Assembly: GCA_022708105.1 (NCBI GenBank)
Contig: JAKIZI010000004.1
Coordinates: 16,793 to 80,792 of the forward strand
Reading direction: 5' to 3'
Length of the DNA stretch: 64,000 nt
Origin: Bacteroidota bacterium
GTDB taxonomy: Bacteria; Bacteroidota; Bacteroidia; Bacteroidales; WCHB1-69
Part shown: piece by piece, positions 34,879-44,271 of the stretch
Position numbering within the stretch: the first letter of the stretch is position 1
How the letters are laid out: each line of letters begins with the position of its first letter
Position numbers and translations under genes: made by a program
The notes under the pieces: model-generated
What the model was told of the DNA's origin: nothing
What the model saw: the letters and a program-made list of their open reading frames with translations, nothing else
Databases searched by the model: none

Positions 34879-35529
34879 ATGAAAAAAATAATAGTAACAC
34901 TCTTTTTTTTGACGGGAATTATAATGACCTCCTCTTTTGGGCAACAAATTGCATTGGTTAAATATCGGGGTGGTGGCGACTGGTATGCCAATCCGACGTC
35001 CCTTCCTAACTTGATTGCTTTTTGTAATAAGAATTTGAATATGTCTCTTAACCCGATTCCGGCAACTGTTGAGGTCGGTAGCAGCGATATTTTTCGTTAT
35101 CCGCTTTTACATCTGACCGGACATGGCAATGTCGTTTTTTCCGAAGAAGAAGCCGCTAATCTCCGTGCCTACCTATTGGCCGGAGGATTTCTCCATATTG
35201 ACGATAATTATGGGTTGGATAAATTTATTCGTTCCCAAATGAAATTGGTTTTTCCGGAACTCGATTTTGTGGAATTACCATATAATCATCCAATTTATCA
35301 TCAACAATATAAGTTCCCCGCCGGGCCACCGAAAATTCATGAACATGATATGAAACATCCGCAAGGCTTCGGATTGATTTGGGAAGGACGTCTTGTCTGT
35401 TTCTATACTTACGAAACAGACCTTGGCGATGGTTGGGAAGACCCCAAAGTTCATAAAGACTCCGAACAGATAAGATTGAAAGCACTCCAAATGGGTGCCA
35501 ATATAGTCAAATTTGCTTTTACCGAATAA
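34879..35529 (+). CDS. DUF4159 exported protein
   Basis: A 216-residue protein with a signal peptide (MKKIIVTLFFLTGIIMTSSFG, cleavage before QQ). The core HLTGHGNVVFSEEEAANLRAYLLAGGFLHIDDNYGLDKFIRSQMK and LPYNHPIYHQQYKFPAGPPKIHEHD are the DUF4159 hallmarks, a fold related to glutamine-amidotransferase-like domains but without a catalytic Cys. It sits 14 bases after the vWA gene at 32765 and 20 bases before the TlpA gene. In other bacteria DUF4159 accompanies vWA/BatA proteins, matching this layout. Confidence 0.85.
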   Translation: MKKIIVTLFFLTGIIMTSSFGQQIALVKYRGGGDWYANPTSLPNLIAFCNKNLNMSLNPIPATVEVGSSDIFRYPLLHLTGHGNVVFSEEEAANLRAYLLAGGFLHIDDNYGLDKFIRSQMKLVFPELDFVELPYNHPIYHQQYKFPAGPPKIHEHDMKHPQGFGLIWEGRLVCFYTYETDLGDGWEDPKVHKDSEQIRLKALQMGANIVKFAFTE

Positions 35530-35549
35530 TTAATGTTAAAACTGATACT

Positions 35550-37253
35550 ATGAAAAAAATGAAATCATTATCCCTGCTGTTTATCCTCATTTTGCTGATC
35601 TCCTCCGGGATTTTTGCGCAACAACCCGTGACGGTTAAAGGGATGATATTGAATAATGTGGATTTTAAAAATGTGAAACTGGATCTGGCATACGGAAAAA
35701 ATGCTCCTCAGTTTGGAGTAGCAGAGGTTGCTGCCGATGGTTCTTTTATTTTGTCTGCTAAAATTCCCCAACACGATATTTATCGATTGGTATTTAATGA
35801 TAAAAATGCTGTTTTGATTGCACTTGCTCCCCAAGAAAAAGTCGAAATTACCCTGGATGCAAATAATCTTCAACAAATTCCGGCGGTAAAAGGATCTGCT
35901 TCAATGACTTTTGTGAAACAGGTTATTGATATTGTGCTGGACAAAAATGTATATTTGGACAGCGTGAATAAAGCATTGCAAAACGACCCTTCTCAAAAGT
36001 ATTTTAACTCCTTTATTCAAAAATTTAATCTCTATAATCAGACAAATCAAGATGTGGATCGTTATCTGAAAAACGTATATCAAGCCGCTTCGGAATTATC
36101 CGAAATTGTAAAATCAAATAAAGATGACAAAGGAGAAATCCCTACTAAAACAATGGATAAATTTTTGGAAGCATCCATCGGAAAATTGAAAATTATTAAG
36201 GAAAATTATTTCCCGTTCGCTAACTATTTGAATAATGTTGATGCACATTATGATTTTACTTCCGATAGAGTTTCGAGTAATAAAGAGTTGTTTGCAAAAT
36301 TGGATAAATATATTGATAACCTGGTTTCACGTCATTTTTTGGCTCAGATGGATTTAACGCCTCTTAATAACGTAGCGAACCAAATGATTAATGTTTATGA
36401 CTCTTTGACATTGAATAAATCAATCGAGAATAAAAAGGTAAAAAAGAATTTTTGTAATGATTTATTGAATGGACTGAGCCAATATATTCCAAATGCAGAT
36501 AATTACGCCCAATATGAAGAAAAAGCCGAAACTTCAAATCTGCTTGGGAAAGAAATTATGTCGGAAAGTCAAAAAGTCGTTTCTGCTATTGTGAAAGAGT
36601 TTCAAGAGATGTATAATGAAGGAGATAGGACTCGTAATGAACAGATTATGAAGTTAATGCAGCAGAATAAAAGTGATATTGCCGTGTTAATGTTTTTGGA
36701 TAATTATGTGGGACGTGACCGGAATCCTGTGTTATATGATGAAGTTGTGAAAGCATTGGCTGTTAAATATCCAGAGAATCCATTGGTGAAACAAAAAATG
36801 CAAGAAATTCAAGCTGCTACCGGACCGCTCGCTATTGGAAGTGTTGCGCCCGATATGGAGTATGATAACCCCGAAGGGAAAAAAATGAAGTTGTCAGATT
36901 TGAGAGGTAAAGTGGTGCTTATCGACTTCTGGGCTTCGTGGTGTCGCCCATGCCGTAATGAAAATCCCCATGTCGTAAAACTATATCAAAAATATCAAGC
37001 TAAAGGTTTTGATATATACAGCGTATCCTTGGATCGTGACAAAACCAGTTGGATAAATGCCATAAAAAGCGATAACCTTACATGGGAAAATCATGTCAGC
37101 GACCTTAAATATTGGTCATCCGCAGGTGCAAAACAATACAATGTTTCCTCTATTCCCAGTACTTTTTTGCTTGATAGAGAAGGCCGAATTATTGCAAAAA
37201 ATCTTCGCGGTGCCGCTCTGGAGCAAAAATTACAAGAAATTTTCGGAGAATAA
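35550..37253 (+). CDS. TlpA-family thiol-disulfide oxidoreductase with DUF4369-like N-terminus
   Basis: A 567-residue exported protein. A signal peptide (LLFILILLISSGIFA, cleavage before QQ) is followed by a DUF4369-like beta domain (about 25-120), a long helical linker (about 120-420) and a C-terminal thioredoxin fold with the redox motif WCRPC (Cys465, Cys468) in IDFWASWCRPCRNENPH and the cis-proline region SSIPSTFLLDREGRI. It likely reduces or isomerises disulfides in the periplasm. It lacks a lipobox. It ends 2 bases before murB, so the two are linked in one transcript. Confidence 0.9.
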   Translation: MKKMKSLSLLFILILLISSGIFAQQPVTVKGMILNNVDFKNVKLDLAYGKNAPQFGVAEVAADGSFILSAKIPQHDIYRLVFNDKNAVLIALAPQEKVEITLDANNLQQIPAVKGSASMTFVKQVIDIVLDKNVYLDSVNKALQNDPSQKYFNSFIQKFNLYNQTNQDVDRYLKNVYQAASELSEIVKSNKDDKGEIPTKTMDKFLEASIGKLKIIKENYFPFANYLNNVDAHYDFTSDRVSSNKELFAKLDKYIDNLVSRHFLAQMDLTPLNNVANQMINVYDSLTLNKSIENKKVKKNFCNDLLNGLSQYIPNADNYAQYEEKAETSNLLGKEIMSESQKVVSAIVKEFQEMYNEGDRTRNEQIMKLMQQNKSDIAVLMFLDNYVGRDRNPVLYDEVVKALAVKYPENPLVKQKMQEIQAATGPLAIGSVAPDMEYDNPEGKKMKLSDLRGKVVLIDFWASWCRPCRNENPHVVKLYQKYQAKGFDIYSVSLDRDKTSWINAIKSDNLTWENHVSDLKYWSSAGAKQYNVSSIPSTFLLDREGRIIAKNLRGAALEQKLQEIFGE

Positions 37254-37255
37254 AT

Positions 37256-38278
37256 TTGTTGTCTGTGAAAGATCTTTTAAATCAACCCCTGAAACCTCTG
37301 AATACTTTTCGAATTGACGGTATTACACGTCGATTAATCGAAATTGATTCTGTGAAAGAAATTGATTACCTATTTGATAATCATGTTTTTGATGATAAAT
37401 TTATGATCTTGGGCGGGGGAAGTAATCTGCTCTTTTGTAATGATTTCGCTGGAACGATTATTCGCCTGAATCTGAAAGGAATTCAAGTGGTTGAAGAGAC
37501 AGAAGAGCATGTCTTTATTAAAGTCGCTGCAGGAGAGATTTGGGATGATTTTGTGTCCTATTGCCTAAGTCATGGCTACTATGGAGTAGAAAATTTGATT
37601 GGAATTCCCGGCCGAGTGGGAAGTGCTCCCGTTCAAAATATCGGAGCATACGGTGTTGAGGTGAAAGATGTATTCTATCAAGTCGAAGGGCTCTTTATTG
37701 CCGATAAGTCACCCTTTTGTTTCTCTGCGGAAGCGTGTGATTTCGGATACCGTAATTCGGTGTTTAAAAATAGATTAAGAAATCAATGTTTGATTACCTC
37801 GGCGTGTTTTAAGTTATCTAAAAAAGAGTCTTATAATTTAACTTATTCTGCCCTTAATGAGGCGATTAAAAGGAAAGAAAGTCCTCTCACGTCAAGCCTT
37901 GTGGCACAGACCGTTCTCGAAATTAGAAATGCAAAGTTACCGGATATTACAAAGATAGGTTGTGCCGGCAGTTTTTTTAAGAATCCTGTTTTGCCTAAAA
38001 CAGAAGCCGAGCAACTATTGGCACAAAATCCAAATCTTGTAACGTTTGATACGGAGAATGGAATGGTCAAATTTGCAGCTGCCCGCCTGATTGAATTATG
38101 CGGATGCAAAGAATGGAAATACGGAGATGTAGCGGTGTATCCGACACAATCTTTGGTGATTGTGAATTATGGCAATGCTTCCGGAACGGAAGTTTTCCAA
38201 TTTTATCAACGGGTTACCGAGGCAGTCAAGGAGAAATTTGGGATCCTTCTTGAACCGGAAGTGAATATCGTTTGCTAA
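37256..38278 (+). CDS. murB: UDP-N-acetylenolpyruvoylglucosamine reductase
   Basis: Second committed step of peptidoglycan precursor synthesis; NADPH- and FAD-dependent. The 340-residue type I enzyme shows FAD-binding MILGGGSNLLFCNDF and IGIPGRVGSAPVQNIGAYGVE, substrate-binding FGYRNSVFK (Tyr166, Arg167), catalytic Ser239 in CAGSFFKNP and Glu335 in LEPEVNIV. No ATG is available; TTG at 37256 or 37259, or GTG at 37265, must be used. The sequence TAAATTTG at 37251 overlaps this start and could be coincidence. The convergent tex stop is 2 bases away. Confidence 0.95.
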   Translation: MLSVKDLLNQPLKPLNTFRIDGITRRLIEIDSVKEIDYLFDNHVFDDKFMILGGGSNLLFCNDFAGTIIRLNLKGIQVVEETEEHVFIKVAAGEIWDDFVSYCLSHGYYGVENLIGIPGRVGSAPVQNIGAYGVEVKDVFYQVEGLFIADKSPFCFSAEACDFGYRNSVFKNRLRNQCLITSACFKLSKKESYNLTYSALNEAIKRKESPLTSSLVAQTVLEIRNAKLPDITKIGCAGSFFKNPVLPKTEAEQLLAQNPNLVTFDTENGMVKFAAARLIELCGCKEWKYGDVAVYPTQSLVIVNYGNASGTEVFQFYQRVTEAVKEKFGILLEPEVNIVC

Positions 38279-38279
38279 T

Positions 38280-40424
38280 CTACGTTTTCTCAACCTCTTT
38301 CATGGAAAGACTGATTCGTTTTCGGGAAACTTCCACTGCTACCACCTTCACCATTACTTTCTGATTTAATTTCACCACTTCATTCGGATCCGAAACATAA
38401 CGATTGGCCAAATGGCTGATATGTACCAATCCGTCCTGATGGACGCCGATATCCACAAAACAACCGAAATTGGTAATATTGGTTACAATGCCCGGAACGA
38501 CCATGCCTTCTCTTAGATCGGAAATACTATTGATGTTTTTATCAAATTCAAAAAAGTCGAACTTTGCCCGTGGGTCACGACCGGGCTTCGCAAGCTCCTG
38601 CATGATGTCTTGTAGGGTAGGTAAGCCTACATTTCCGCTGATGAATTCCCGAAGATTAATACTTTTTCGCAGTGCTTCGTTTTGAATAAGATCGGATACG
38701 CTGCATTTCATCGTCTTGGCCATCTTGTCCACAACATGATAACTTTCCGGATGAACGGCACTTGCATCTAAAGGATTCGCGGCTCCGTGGATACGTAAGA
38801 AACCGGCAGCTTGTTCAAATGCTTTGGCTCCAAACCGAGGAATCTTTTGTAACCCGGCCCGACTCTCAAAAGGCCCGTTTTCATTTCGATAAGCAACTAT
38901 TTTCTTTGCCAATGCCGGTCCGACTCCGGATACATACGAAAGCAACTCCTTGCTCGCTGTGTTGATCTCCACGCCAACCGCATTAACACAACTCTCTACC
39001 GTTGCCTGTAAACTCTCCTGCAATTTATTCTGATCGACATCGTGTTGGTATTGCCCGACTCCGATAGATTTAGGGTCTATTTTTACCAACTCTGCTAAAG
39101 GATCCATTAAACGGCGACCTATGGAAACCGATCCGCGTACCGTTACATCGTAATCAGGAAATTCCTCCCTCGCTACATCTGATGCCGAATAGATGGAAGC
39201 GCCGCTTTCATTCACGACAATGGCTGTTACTTCGCGTTCAAACGGAATTTTACGTACAAAATTTTCGGTTTCCCGCCCTGCTGTTCCGTTTCCAATGGCA
39301 ATGGCATCAACTTTGTATTGCAATACCAAGCGTTTAAGCTTGTCCGAAGCTTGTTTGTATTCGGAATGGGGTGGGTGGGGGTAAATGGTTTCGTTATACA
39401 ATAATTTCCCTTGTTTATCAAGAATGACGATCTTGCAGCCGGTTCTGAATCCGGGATCTATCGCTAAAATACACTTTTGTCCTAATGGCGGTGCCATCAA
39501 TAATTGACGTAAATTAATTACAAAGACTTTGATGGCCTCCTGATCTGCCTTTTCCTTGAAAAAATTACGTGTTTCTGTCTCCATTTGGGGCTTTAACAAT
39601 CTTTTATAGGAATCGATTGCAGCGGTACGTACTTGCTCACTGCAACTGTTATTCCTTTGTACGAAATGCTGCAACATAATATCAAGCGCTTTGGTTTCGT
39701 CCGGCTCGACGTTCAAACGCAAAAAGCCCTCATCTTCCCCCCGAAACATAGCCAAAAGTCTGTGCGAAGGAGCTTTGCTGATTCGTTCTGTTGCGTCAAA
39801 ATAGATTTCATATTTTTCTCCTTCGACCTCTTTCTCTTTGAGCACCTTTGAGGTAATGACTGCTTCGTTTTTGAAGAAATTACGCATCCTTTCGCGTATC
39901 CGAATCTCTTCACACATCCGCTCGGCCAAAATATCCCGCGCACCTGCCAACGCCTCTTCAACGTTGTTTACCCCTTTTTCTGTGTCTATATAGTCAGATG
40001 CAATGCGTTTAAGATCAACCTGATCTTCACGGAAAATGATATCGGCAAGCGGTTCCAGTCCCCTTTCAATGGCCATCGACGCTCGAGTTTTTCTCTTCGG
40101 TCGATAGGGGAGATAGAGGTCTTCCAACTCATTCATCGTCATGGCCGATTCAATCTGTTTTTCTAAATCCGGAGTTAATTTTCCTTGTTCATTTATGGAA
40201 TCAAGAATCGCAGCACGACGTTTGTCCAACTCAACCCAACGCTCATGTAAAATCTTGATAGAGGAGATCTGTACCTCGTCCAAACTGTCTGTAACCTCTT
40301 TCCTGTATCGCGATATGAAAGGGATAGTTGCTCCCGAACTCAATAAATTAATGGTATTCTTGACTTGCTCTTCCCGGAGATGTAATTCCTTCGCAATTAA
40401 CGCTGCATAATTTCTAATCGTCAT
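38280..40424 (-). CDS. tex: Tex family RNA-binding transcription accessory protein
   Basis: A 714-residue cytoplasmic protein. Visible are the N-terminal helical region (ISRYRKEVTDSLDEVQI; YLPYRPKRKTRASMAIERGL), the YqgF/RNase H-like domain (ILAIDPGFRTGCKIVILD), helix-hairpin-helix repeats (YVSGVGPALAKKIVAYR, LQKIPRFGAKAFEQAAGFL) and a C-terminal S1 domain (GMVVPGIVTNITNFGCFVDIGVHQDGLVHIS). Length fits Tex. A TTG start at 40445 would overlap the -7 box at 40442-40450, so ATG 40424 is preferred. It is convergent with murB and divergent from the 40701 lipoprotein. Confidence 0.96.
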   Translation of the reverse strand: MTIRNYAALIAKELHLREEQVKNTINLLSSGATIPFISRYRKEVTDSLDEVQISSIKILHERWVELDKRRAAILDSINEQGKLTPDLEKQIESAMTMNELEDLYLPYRPKRKTRASMAIERGLEPLADIIFREDQVDLKRIASDYIDTEKGVNNVEEALAGARDILAERMCEEIRIRERMRNFFKNEAVITSKVLKEKEVEGEKYEIYFDATERISKAPSHRLLAMFRGEDEGFLRLNVEPDETKALDIMLQHFVQRNNSCSEQVRTAAIDSYKRLLKPQMETETRNFFKEKADQEAIKVFVINLRQLLMAPPLGQKCILAIDPGFRTGCKIVILDKQGKLLYNETIYPHPPHSEYKQASDKLKRLVLQYKVDAIAIGNGTAGRETENFVRKIPFEREVTAIVVNESGASIYSASDVAREEFPDYDVTVRGSVSIGRRLMDPLAELVKIDPKSIGVGQYQHDVDQNKLQESLQATVESCVNAVGVEINTASKELLSYVSGVGPALAKKIVAYRNENGPFESRAGLQKIPRFGAKAFEQAAGFLRIHGAANPLDASAVHPESYHVVDKMAKTMKCSVSDLIQNEALRKSINLREFISGNVGLPTLQDIMQELAKPGRDPRAKFDFFEFDKNINSISDLREGMVVPGIVTNITNFGCFVDIGVHQDGLVHISHLANRYVSDPNEVVKLNQKVMVKVVAVEVSRKRISLSMKEVEKT

Positions 40425-40441
40425 GGTGCTTGTTTTAAAAT

Positions 40442-40450
40442 GCAAAAATA
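40442..40450 (-). promoter_or_regulatory. -7 promoter box TATTTTTGC for tex
   Basis: Minus-strand match 17 bases before ATG 40424; it overlaps the longer TTG start and so rules it out. Confidence 0.65.
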
Positions 40451-40481
40451 GAGAAAAAAGATAATTCCTTCCATTTTTCTG

Positions 40482-40530
40482 CGAAATTGCACATTCTTTT
40501 CCGTATTTATCTTTCTTTATTGCAATTTCG
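40482..40530. repeat. Perfect 10-bp inverted repeat in the tex/lipoprotein spacer
   Basis: CGAAATTGCA at 40482-40491 and its exact complement at 40521-40530 are separated by 29 bases. It lies in the 276-base divergent spacer, upstream of both promoters' start regions. It could be a spaced operator or a weak hairpin; the rest of the spacer shows only AT-rich sequence. Confidence 0.45.
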
Positions 40531-40700
40531 AATAATTCGACAGAAAATGCTGCTATTTTTCCCCCTTTTTATGTAGTGGATTTAGAACTTTTAATGTTGC
40601 TTGTTTCTATTTTGAAAAAAAAATAGAGAATAGATAAATTTAAGGAATTTATACTATTTTAGCTTATTGATTTTCAATATTTTTTTAAAATAAAAGAGTC

Positions 40701-41615
40701 ATGAAAAAAATAGTTATTTTATTGATTTTGATAATGGTGTTTTCCGCTTGCAAGAAAGAGGGCACCGGAACCATGAATTTTAAAATGCACTATACAGATT
40801 CTCCGGATAAGGCAAAATCTGGTTATAAAAATGACAGCTATTATACCGGGTTTGGAGATTATATCACCTCTTTGACACCCCATCGATTTTTGGGCAAATT
40901 CGGGATACTGGGCTTTCGTACAAATTACATGGACCCAAATATCAAAGAACATACCTTGTTGTTTATAGACGGGAATATGCCGGATGATGATCCGGCTAAA
41001 ATTGCCGACTTTTCTAATAATGCTGTCGTTAGCTATTCCCCGAACCTGAGCGGATTGATGGATAGCCATTTCAGATTTGTGGGAGAACAAATTGAATTAG
41101 TTTATTTCTTCTATGACGTCCTGAATTTTTATCAAGAAGTAAATATTCCTGTTCAATACGAGGGAGTGAATTTGCAAATGTTCAATTATATTTATGGAAA
41201 TTATAACTGCCGACTTGATTCGATTATGCAAAATAATGTTATGCATGTGGAGCATTTCCCTTTTATTGCGCGATTATTCAATAGCGGATTTCCGGGTCTC
41301 TTTGTTTTTGGCAATTGTGATTCAACCTTTGTTTTTAATATGGAAGGTAATGAAGTACCGGCAAATTCACTCCACTTTCCCTTTGGCGGCAGTACCCGTT
41401 CCCAAATTATCAGAAGTAATAATTATTTTCCTATCGTTGTGAATACGCCTTACGAAAACGAAACTGTCAACTTTATTGCGACCATGAGTTTTGATACCCG
41501 TAACTTGATTCAAATTTATGCAGGCGAAGATAATATTCCCTATACGGGTGATGATGTTTTTATTTATGCTCCGAATTTCTGGGAAAGAATTAAAGTGAGT
41601 GTGGAAGTTCGGTAA
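40701..41615 (+). CDS. Lipoprotein of unknown function
   Basis: A 304-residue lipoprotein (MKKIVILLILIMVFSAC, Cys17 lipidated). The mature region begins KKEGTGTMNFKMHYTDSPDKAKSGYKN and contains many aromatic residues and beta-strand-like segments (YEGVNLQMFNYIYGNYNCRLD; FVFGNCDSTFVFNMEG). No family is recognised. It stands alone between divergent tex and the phosphate transporter, with no clear -7 box; a spaced inverted repeat lies in its upstream region. A carbohydrate- or metal-binding surface role is possible but unsupported. Confidence 0.65.
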   Translation: MKKIVILLILIMVFSACKKEGTGTMNFKMHYTDSPDKAKSGYKNDSYYTGFGDYITSLTPHRFLGKFGILGFRTNYMDPNIKEHTLLFIDGNMPDDDPAKIADFSNNAVVSYSPNLSGLMDSHFRFVGEQIELVYFFYDVLNFYQEVNIPVQYEGVNLQMFNYIYGNYNCRLDSIMQNNVMHVEHFPFIARLFNSGFPGLFVFGNCDSTFVFNMEGNEVPANSLHFPFGGSTRSQIIRSNNYFPIVVNTPYENETVNFIATMSFDTRNLIQIYAGEDNIPYTGDDVFIYAPNFWERIKVSVEVR

Positions 41616-41776
41616 TTGATTGTCCGTTCAATCTCTTCATATTTCTTCTTTTCGGAAAGGAAATTATAAAATTTATTTTTATGAATAGATAAAGTGTCTC
41701 TTAATGAGTTTGTTACATAGATGCAGATTTTATCGTAAAAAATCTAAAAAACCGACAAAGAAAACCTGTTTTTTTA

Positions 41777-41784
41777 TATATTTG
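41777..41784 (+). promoter_or_regulatory. -7 promoter box TATATTTG for the phosphate transporter
   Basis: Match 45 bases before the ATG at 41830. The 214-base spacer shows no phosphate-box-like repeat I can identify. Confidence 0.5.
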
Positions 41785-41829
41785 TAACATGGAATTTTTT
41801 TTTATTAATGATTTAATAAATATAATTGT

Positions 41830-44079
41830 ATGGAGATTTTTTACTTCATTTTGATCGTTTTTCTTCTTTGTTTGGCTATGTTTGATTTGATGGTGGGGGT
41901 AAGCAATGATGCCGTTAATTTTATTAATTCTTCGGTCGGAAGTAAAGCAGCCCCCTTAAAAGTAATTTTATTGGTTGCCGGTATGGGGATTCTCGTTGGT
42001 GCTACCCTCAGCAACGGAATGATTGATATTGCCCGAAACGGAATTTTTAATCCTGAAAAGTTCGTTTTTTCGGATATAATGTGCATCTTCGTTGCCGCCA
42101 TGATTACGGATGTTTTCCTGCTCGACTTTTTTAATACGCTCGGATTACCCACTTCCACCACCGTTTCTTTTGTCTTTGAACTCCTCGGTGCCGCTTTTGC
42201 TATTTCGATGTTGATGATTATCAATGATCCTACTGGTTCGCTCCAATTTGTTGAACTGTTGAATACTGAGAAAGCCCTGGCCATTATCTCCGGAATCTTT
42301 CTCTCGGTGGCCCTTGCGTTTATCTGTGGCTCCATCATCCAATTCATTGTACGATTGATTTTTACATTTAATTTTAAAAAGAATCTCAAATATTTTGCTG
42401 CTGTGTACGGGGGATTAGCCGTGACCGCTATCATATATTTTATGCTGATTAAAGGGTTGAAAAACAGTAGTTTCATCTCCTCAAGTCAGATGGCCGAAAT
42501 TTCAAGATTTACTCCCATGATTTTGTTGGGATGTTTTGCCTTTTTTACCGTTTTGATGGAAATTCTCTATCTGCTGAAAGTGAATGTGCTGAAAGTAGTA
42601 GTTCTTTTTGGAACTTTTGCTTTGGCATTGGCTTTTGCAAGCAATGACCTTGTGAACTTTATCGGTGTGCCTCTGGCCGGTTTGGAATCCTACTTGCATT
42701 ATATCGCTTCCGGTGGGGGAGACCTTGCAAAAACGCTTACAATGGAGACACTTAAAGGTCCCTCACAGACACCTTTCTACTTTCTGCTTATCGCTGCCGT
42801 TGTTATGCTTATTGCCCTGTTAACCTCCAAAAAAGCCCATAATGTGGTGAAAACGGAACTAAACTTGGCCAAACAAGACGAAAGTGAAGATATATTCAAT
42901 TCCTCTGTCATGGGACGTAATCTTGTAAGAGGAATGCACAAAATGACCAAATCTTTCGATAAGGTCATTCCGGATAAAGTGACCATATGGATTAATAAAC
43001 GGTTTGATAAAGCTGACTTAACGCTTGAAGATGGCGCCTCTTTTGATCTTTTGCGAGCCTCTGTTAATCTGATTGTCGCCGGCCTCTTAATTGCGCTCGG
43101 AACATCACTCAAATTACCGCTCTCTACCACTTACGTAACCTTTATCGTAGCAATGGGAACTTCGCTCTCTGACCGTGCATGGGGCAGGGATAATGCCGTC
43201 TATCGCATTAGTGGCGTACTCAATGTGATCGGTGGATGGTTCATTACGGCCATTGCTGCTTTTATGCTCACTTTTGTTGTCGCTATTCTTATTTATTACG
43301 GCGGCCCCGTAGCCATCATACTCCTCATTGCGCTCGTCGTTTTCATGCTGATTAGAAACCAAAAAATGTTCAAAAGAAGAGAAAAAAGACATCTTGAACG
43401 AGATACCGTCGTTAAATTGATGAATAACGGAAATACAGAGACAGCTCTCAACCTCCTTCAAACCTATGTACGTGAAGATATCGAAAAAACAATGCAATTT
43501 GTTAAAGATAATTATCTCAAAACCATTCATGGTTTCTGTAAGGAGAATTTGTCTGCCCTCCGTCATGTACATGCAGATATTGTGGAAGAGAAAATTCTGG
43601 TCAAAAAAATGAAAAGGTTCGGAAGTGTTAGTATTCGGAAATTGAGCGAAAATGAAGCTGCCGAAAAGGGAATGTACTACTTCCAATGCAACGACTTTAT
43701 GAGCGAGTTAGTCTATTCGCTTCACCGAATCGTGATGCCTGCGAAAGACCATCTTGACCACAATTTTAAACCTTTTAACTACATACAGATTACGAAAATT
43801 ACAGATTTTGCAGCTAAATTGGCTGATTATATAACGTTGTGCGATAATTTTATTCGTGATAATGAAACCGCTACCATTGACGAAATCGTCGAAACAGGCC
43901 GTTACCTCAACAATGAATTAACAGAACTCAAACGCGCCCAAATCCGATTCCTCAAAGAAGAAGGCGACAGCACCAAAGCCAGTGAAATTTACCTCACTAT
44001 GATTCACGAATCCCGGAACATCATCTCTTTCTCTGCCAATCTGAGTAAAGTGAGCCGTAAGTTCTTTGCCGGGTTATAA
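41830..44079 (+). CDS. PiT-family inorganic phosphate transporter with PhoU-like C-terminal domain
   Basis: A 749-residue inner-membrane phosphate symporter. Two PiT repeats are visible: the first with MVGVSNDAVNFINSSVGSKAAP and LGLPTSTTVSFVFELLGAAF, the second with LALAFASNDLVNFIGVPLAG and LKLPLSTTYVTFIVAMGTSLSDRAWGR. The GxSNDxVNF and LPxSTT pairs are the family signatures. After the last helix, about residues 505-749 form a soluble helical region resembling PhoU (repeated helices, e.g. YLKTIHGFCKENLSALRHVHADIVEEKILVKKMKR). This tail is much longer than in E. coli PitA (499 residues). Alone in its unit; a shared terminator follows. Confidence 0.9.
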   Translation: MEIFYFILIVFLLCLAMFDLMVGVSNDAVNFINSSVGSKAAPLKVILLVAGMGILVGATLSNGMIDIARNGIFNPEKFVFSDIMCIFVAAMITDVFLLDFFNTLGLPTSTTVSFVFELLGAAFAISMLMIINDPTGSLQFVELLNTEKALAIISGIFLSVALAFICGSIIQFIVRLIFTFNFKKNLKYFAAVYGGLAVTAIIYFMLIKGLKNSSFISSSQMAEISRFTPMILLGCFAFFTVLMEILYLLKVNVLKVVVLFGTFALALAFASNDLVNFIGVPLAGLESYLHYIASGGGDLAKTLTMETLKGPSQTPFYFLLIAAVVMLIALLTSKKAHNVVKTELNLAKQDESEDIFNSSVMGRNLVRGMHKMTKSFDKVIPDKVTIWINKRFDKADLTLEDGASFDLLRASVNLIVAGLLIALGTSLKLPLSTTYVTFIVAMGTSLSDRAWGRDNAVYRISGVLNVIGGWFITAIAAFMLTFVVAILIYYGGPVAIILLIALVVFMLIRNQKMFKRREKRHLERDTVVKLMNNGNTETALNLLQTYVREDIEKTMQFVKDNYLKTIHGFCKENLSALRHVHADIVEEKILVKKMKRFGSVSIRKLSENEAAEKGMYYFQCNDFMSELVYSLHRIVMPAKDHLDHNFKPFNYIQITKITDFAAKLADYITLCDNFIRDNETATIDEIVETGRYLNNELTELKRAQIRFLKEEGDSTKASEIYLTMIHESRNIISFSANLSKVSRKFFAGL

Positions 44080-44131
44080 TCTTTCATGGTGTTATAATTT
44101 ATTTATAGTTCGATATTTTTATGATAAAAAT

Positions 44132-44173
44132 AAAAAAGGCCTTGATTCTCTAGGAAAACCAAGGCCTTTTTAA
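44132..44173. terminator. Bidirectional terminator between the phosphate transporter and tRNA-Ser
   Basis: A 12-bp stem AAAAAGGCCTTG / CAAGGCCTTTTT with A-rich and T-rich flanks works on both strands, serving the plus-strand transporter and the minus-strand tRNA. Confidence 0.88.
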
Positions 44174-44183
44174 AACAGCGGTG

Positions 44184-44268
44184 CGGAGAGTGAGGGATTC
44201 GAACCCCCGGAGGTGTTAGCCTCAACGGTTTTCAAGACCGCCGCAATCGACCACTCTGCCAACTCTCC
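44184..44268 (-). tRNA. tRNA-Ser (anticodon UGA)
   Basis: The 85-base minus-strand gene folds as a class II tRNA: acceptor GGAGAGT paired with ACTCTCC plus discriminator G, D-arm with TTGGCAGAGTGGTC, anticodon loop CTTGAAA (TGA, reading UCA; complement at 44232-44234), a long variable arm with GAGG/CCTC stem as in tRNA-Ser, and T-loop GGTTCGAATCC. CCA is not encoded. A -7 box TATCTTTGC ends only 4 bases before the mature 5' end. Confidence 0.97.
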
Positions 44269-44271
44269 GCC

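Noticed and set aside
37251..37258. TAAATTTG as a separate murB promoter
   Set aside because: It overlaps the upstream stop and the murB start codons, leaving no room for a transcription start before the coding region.
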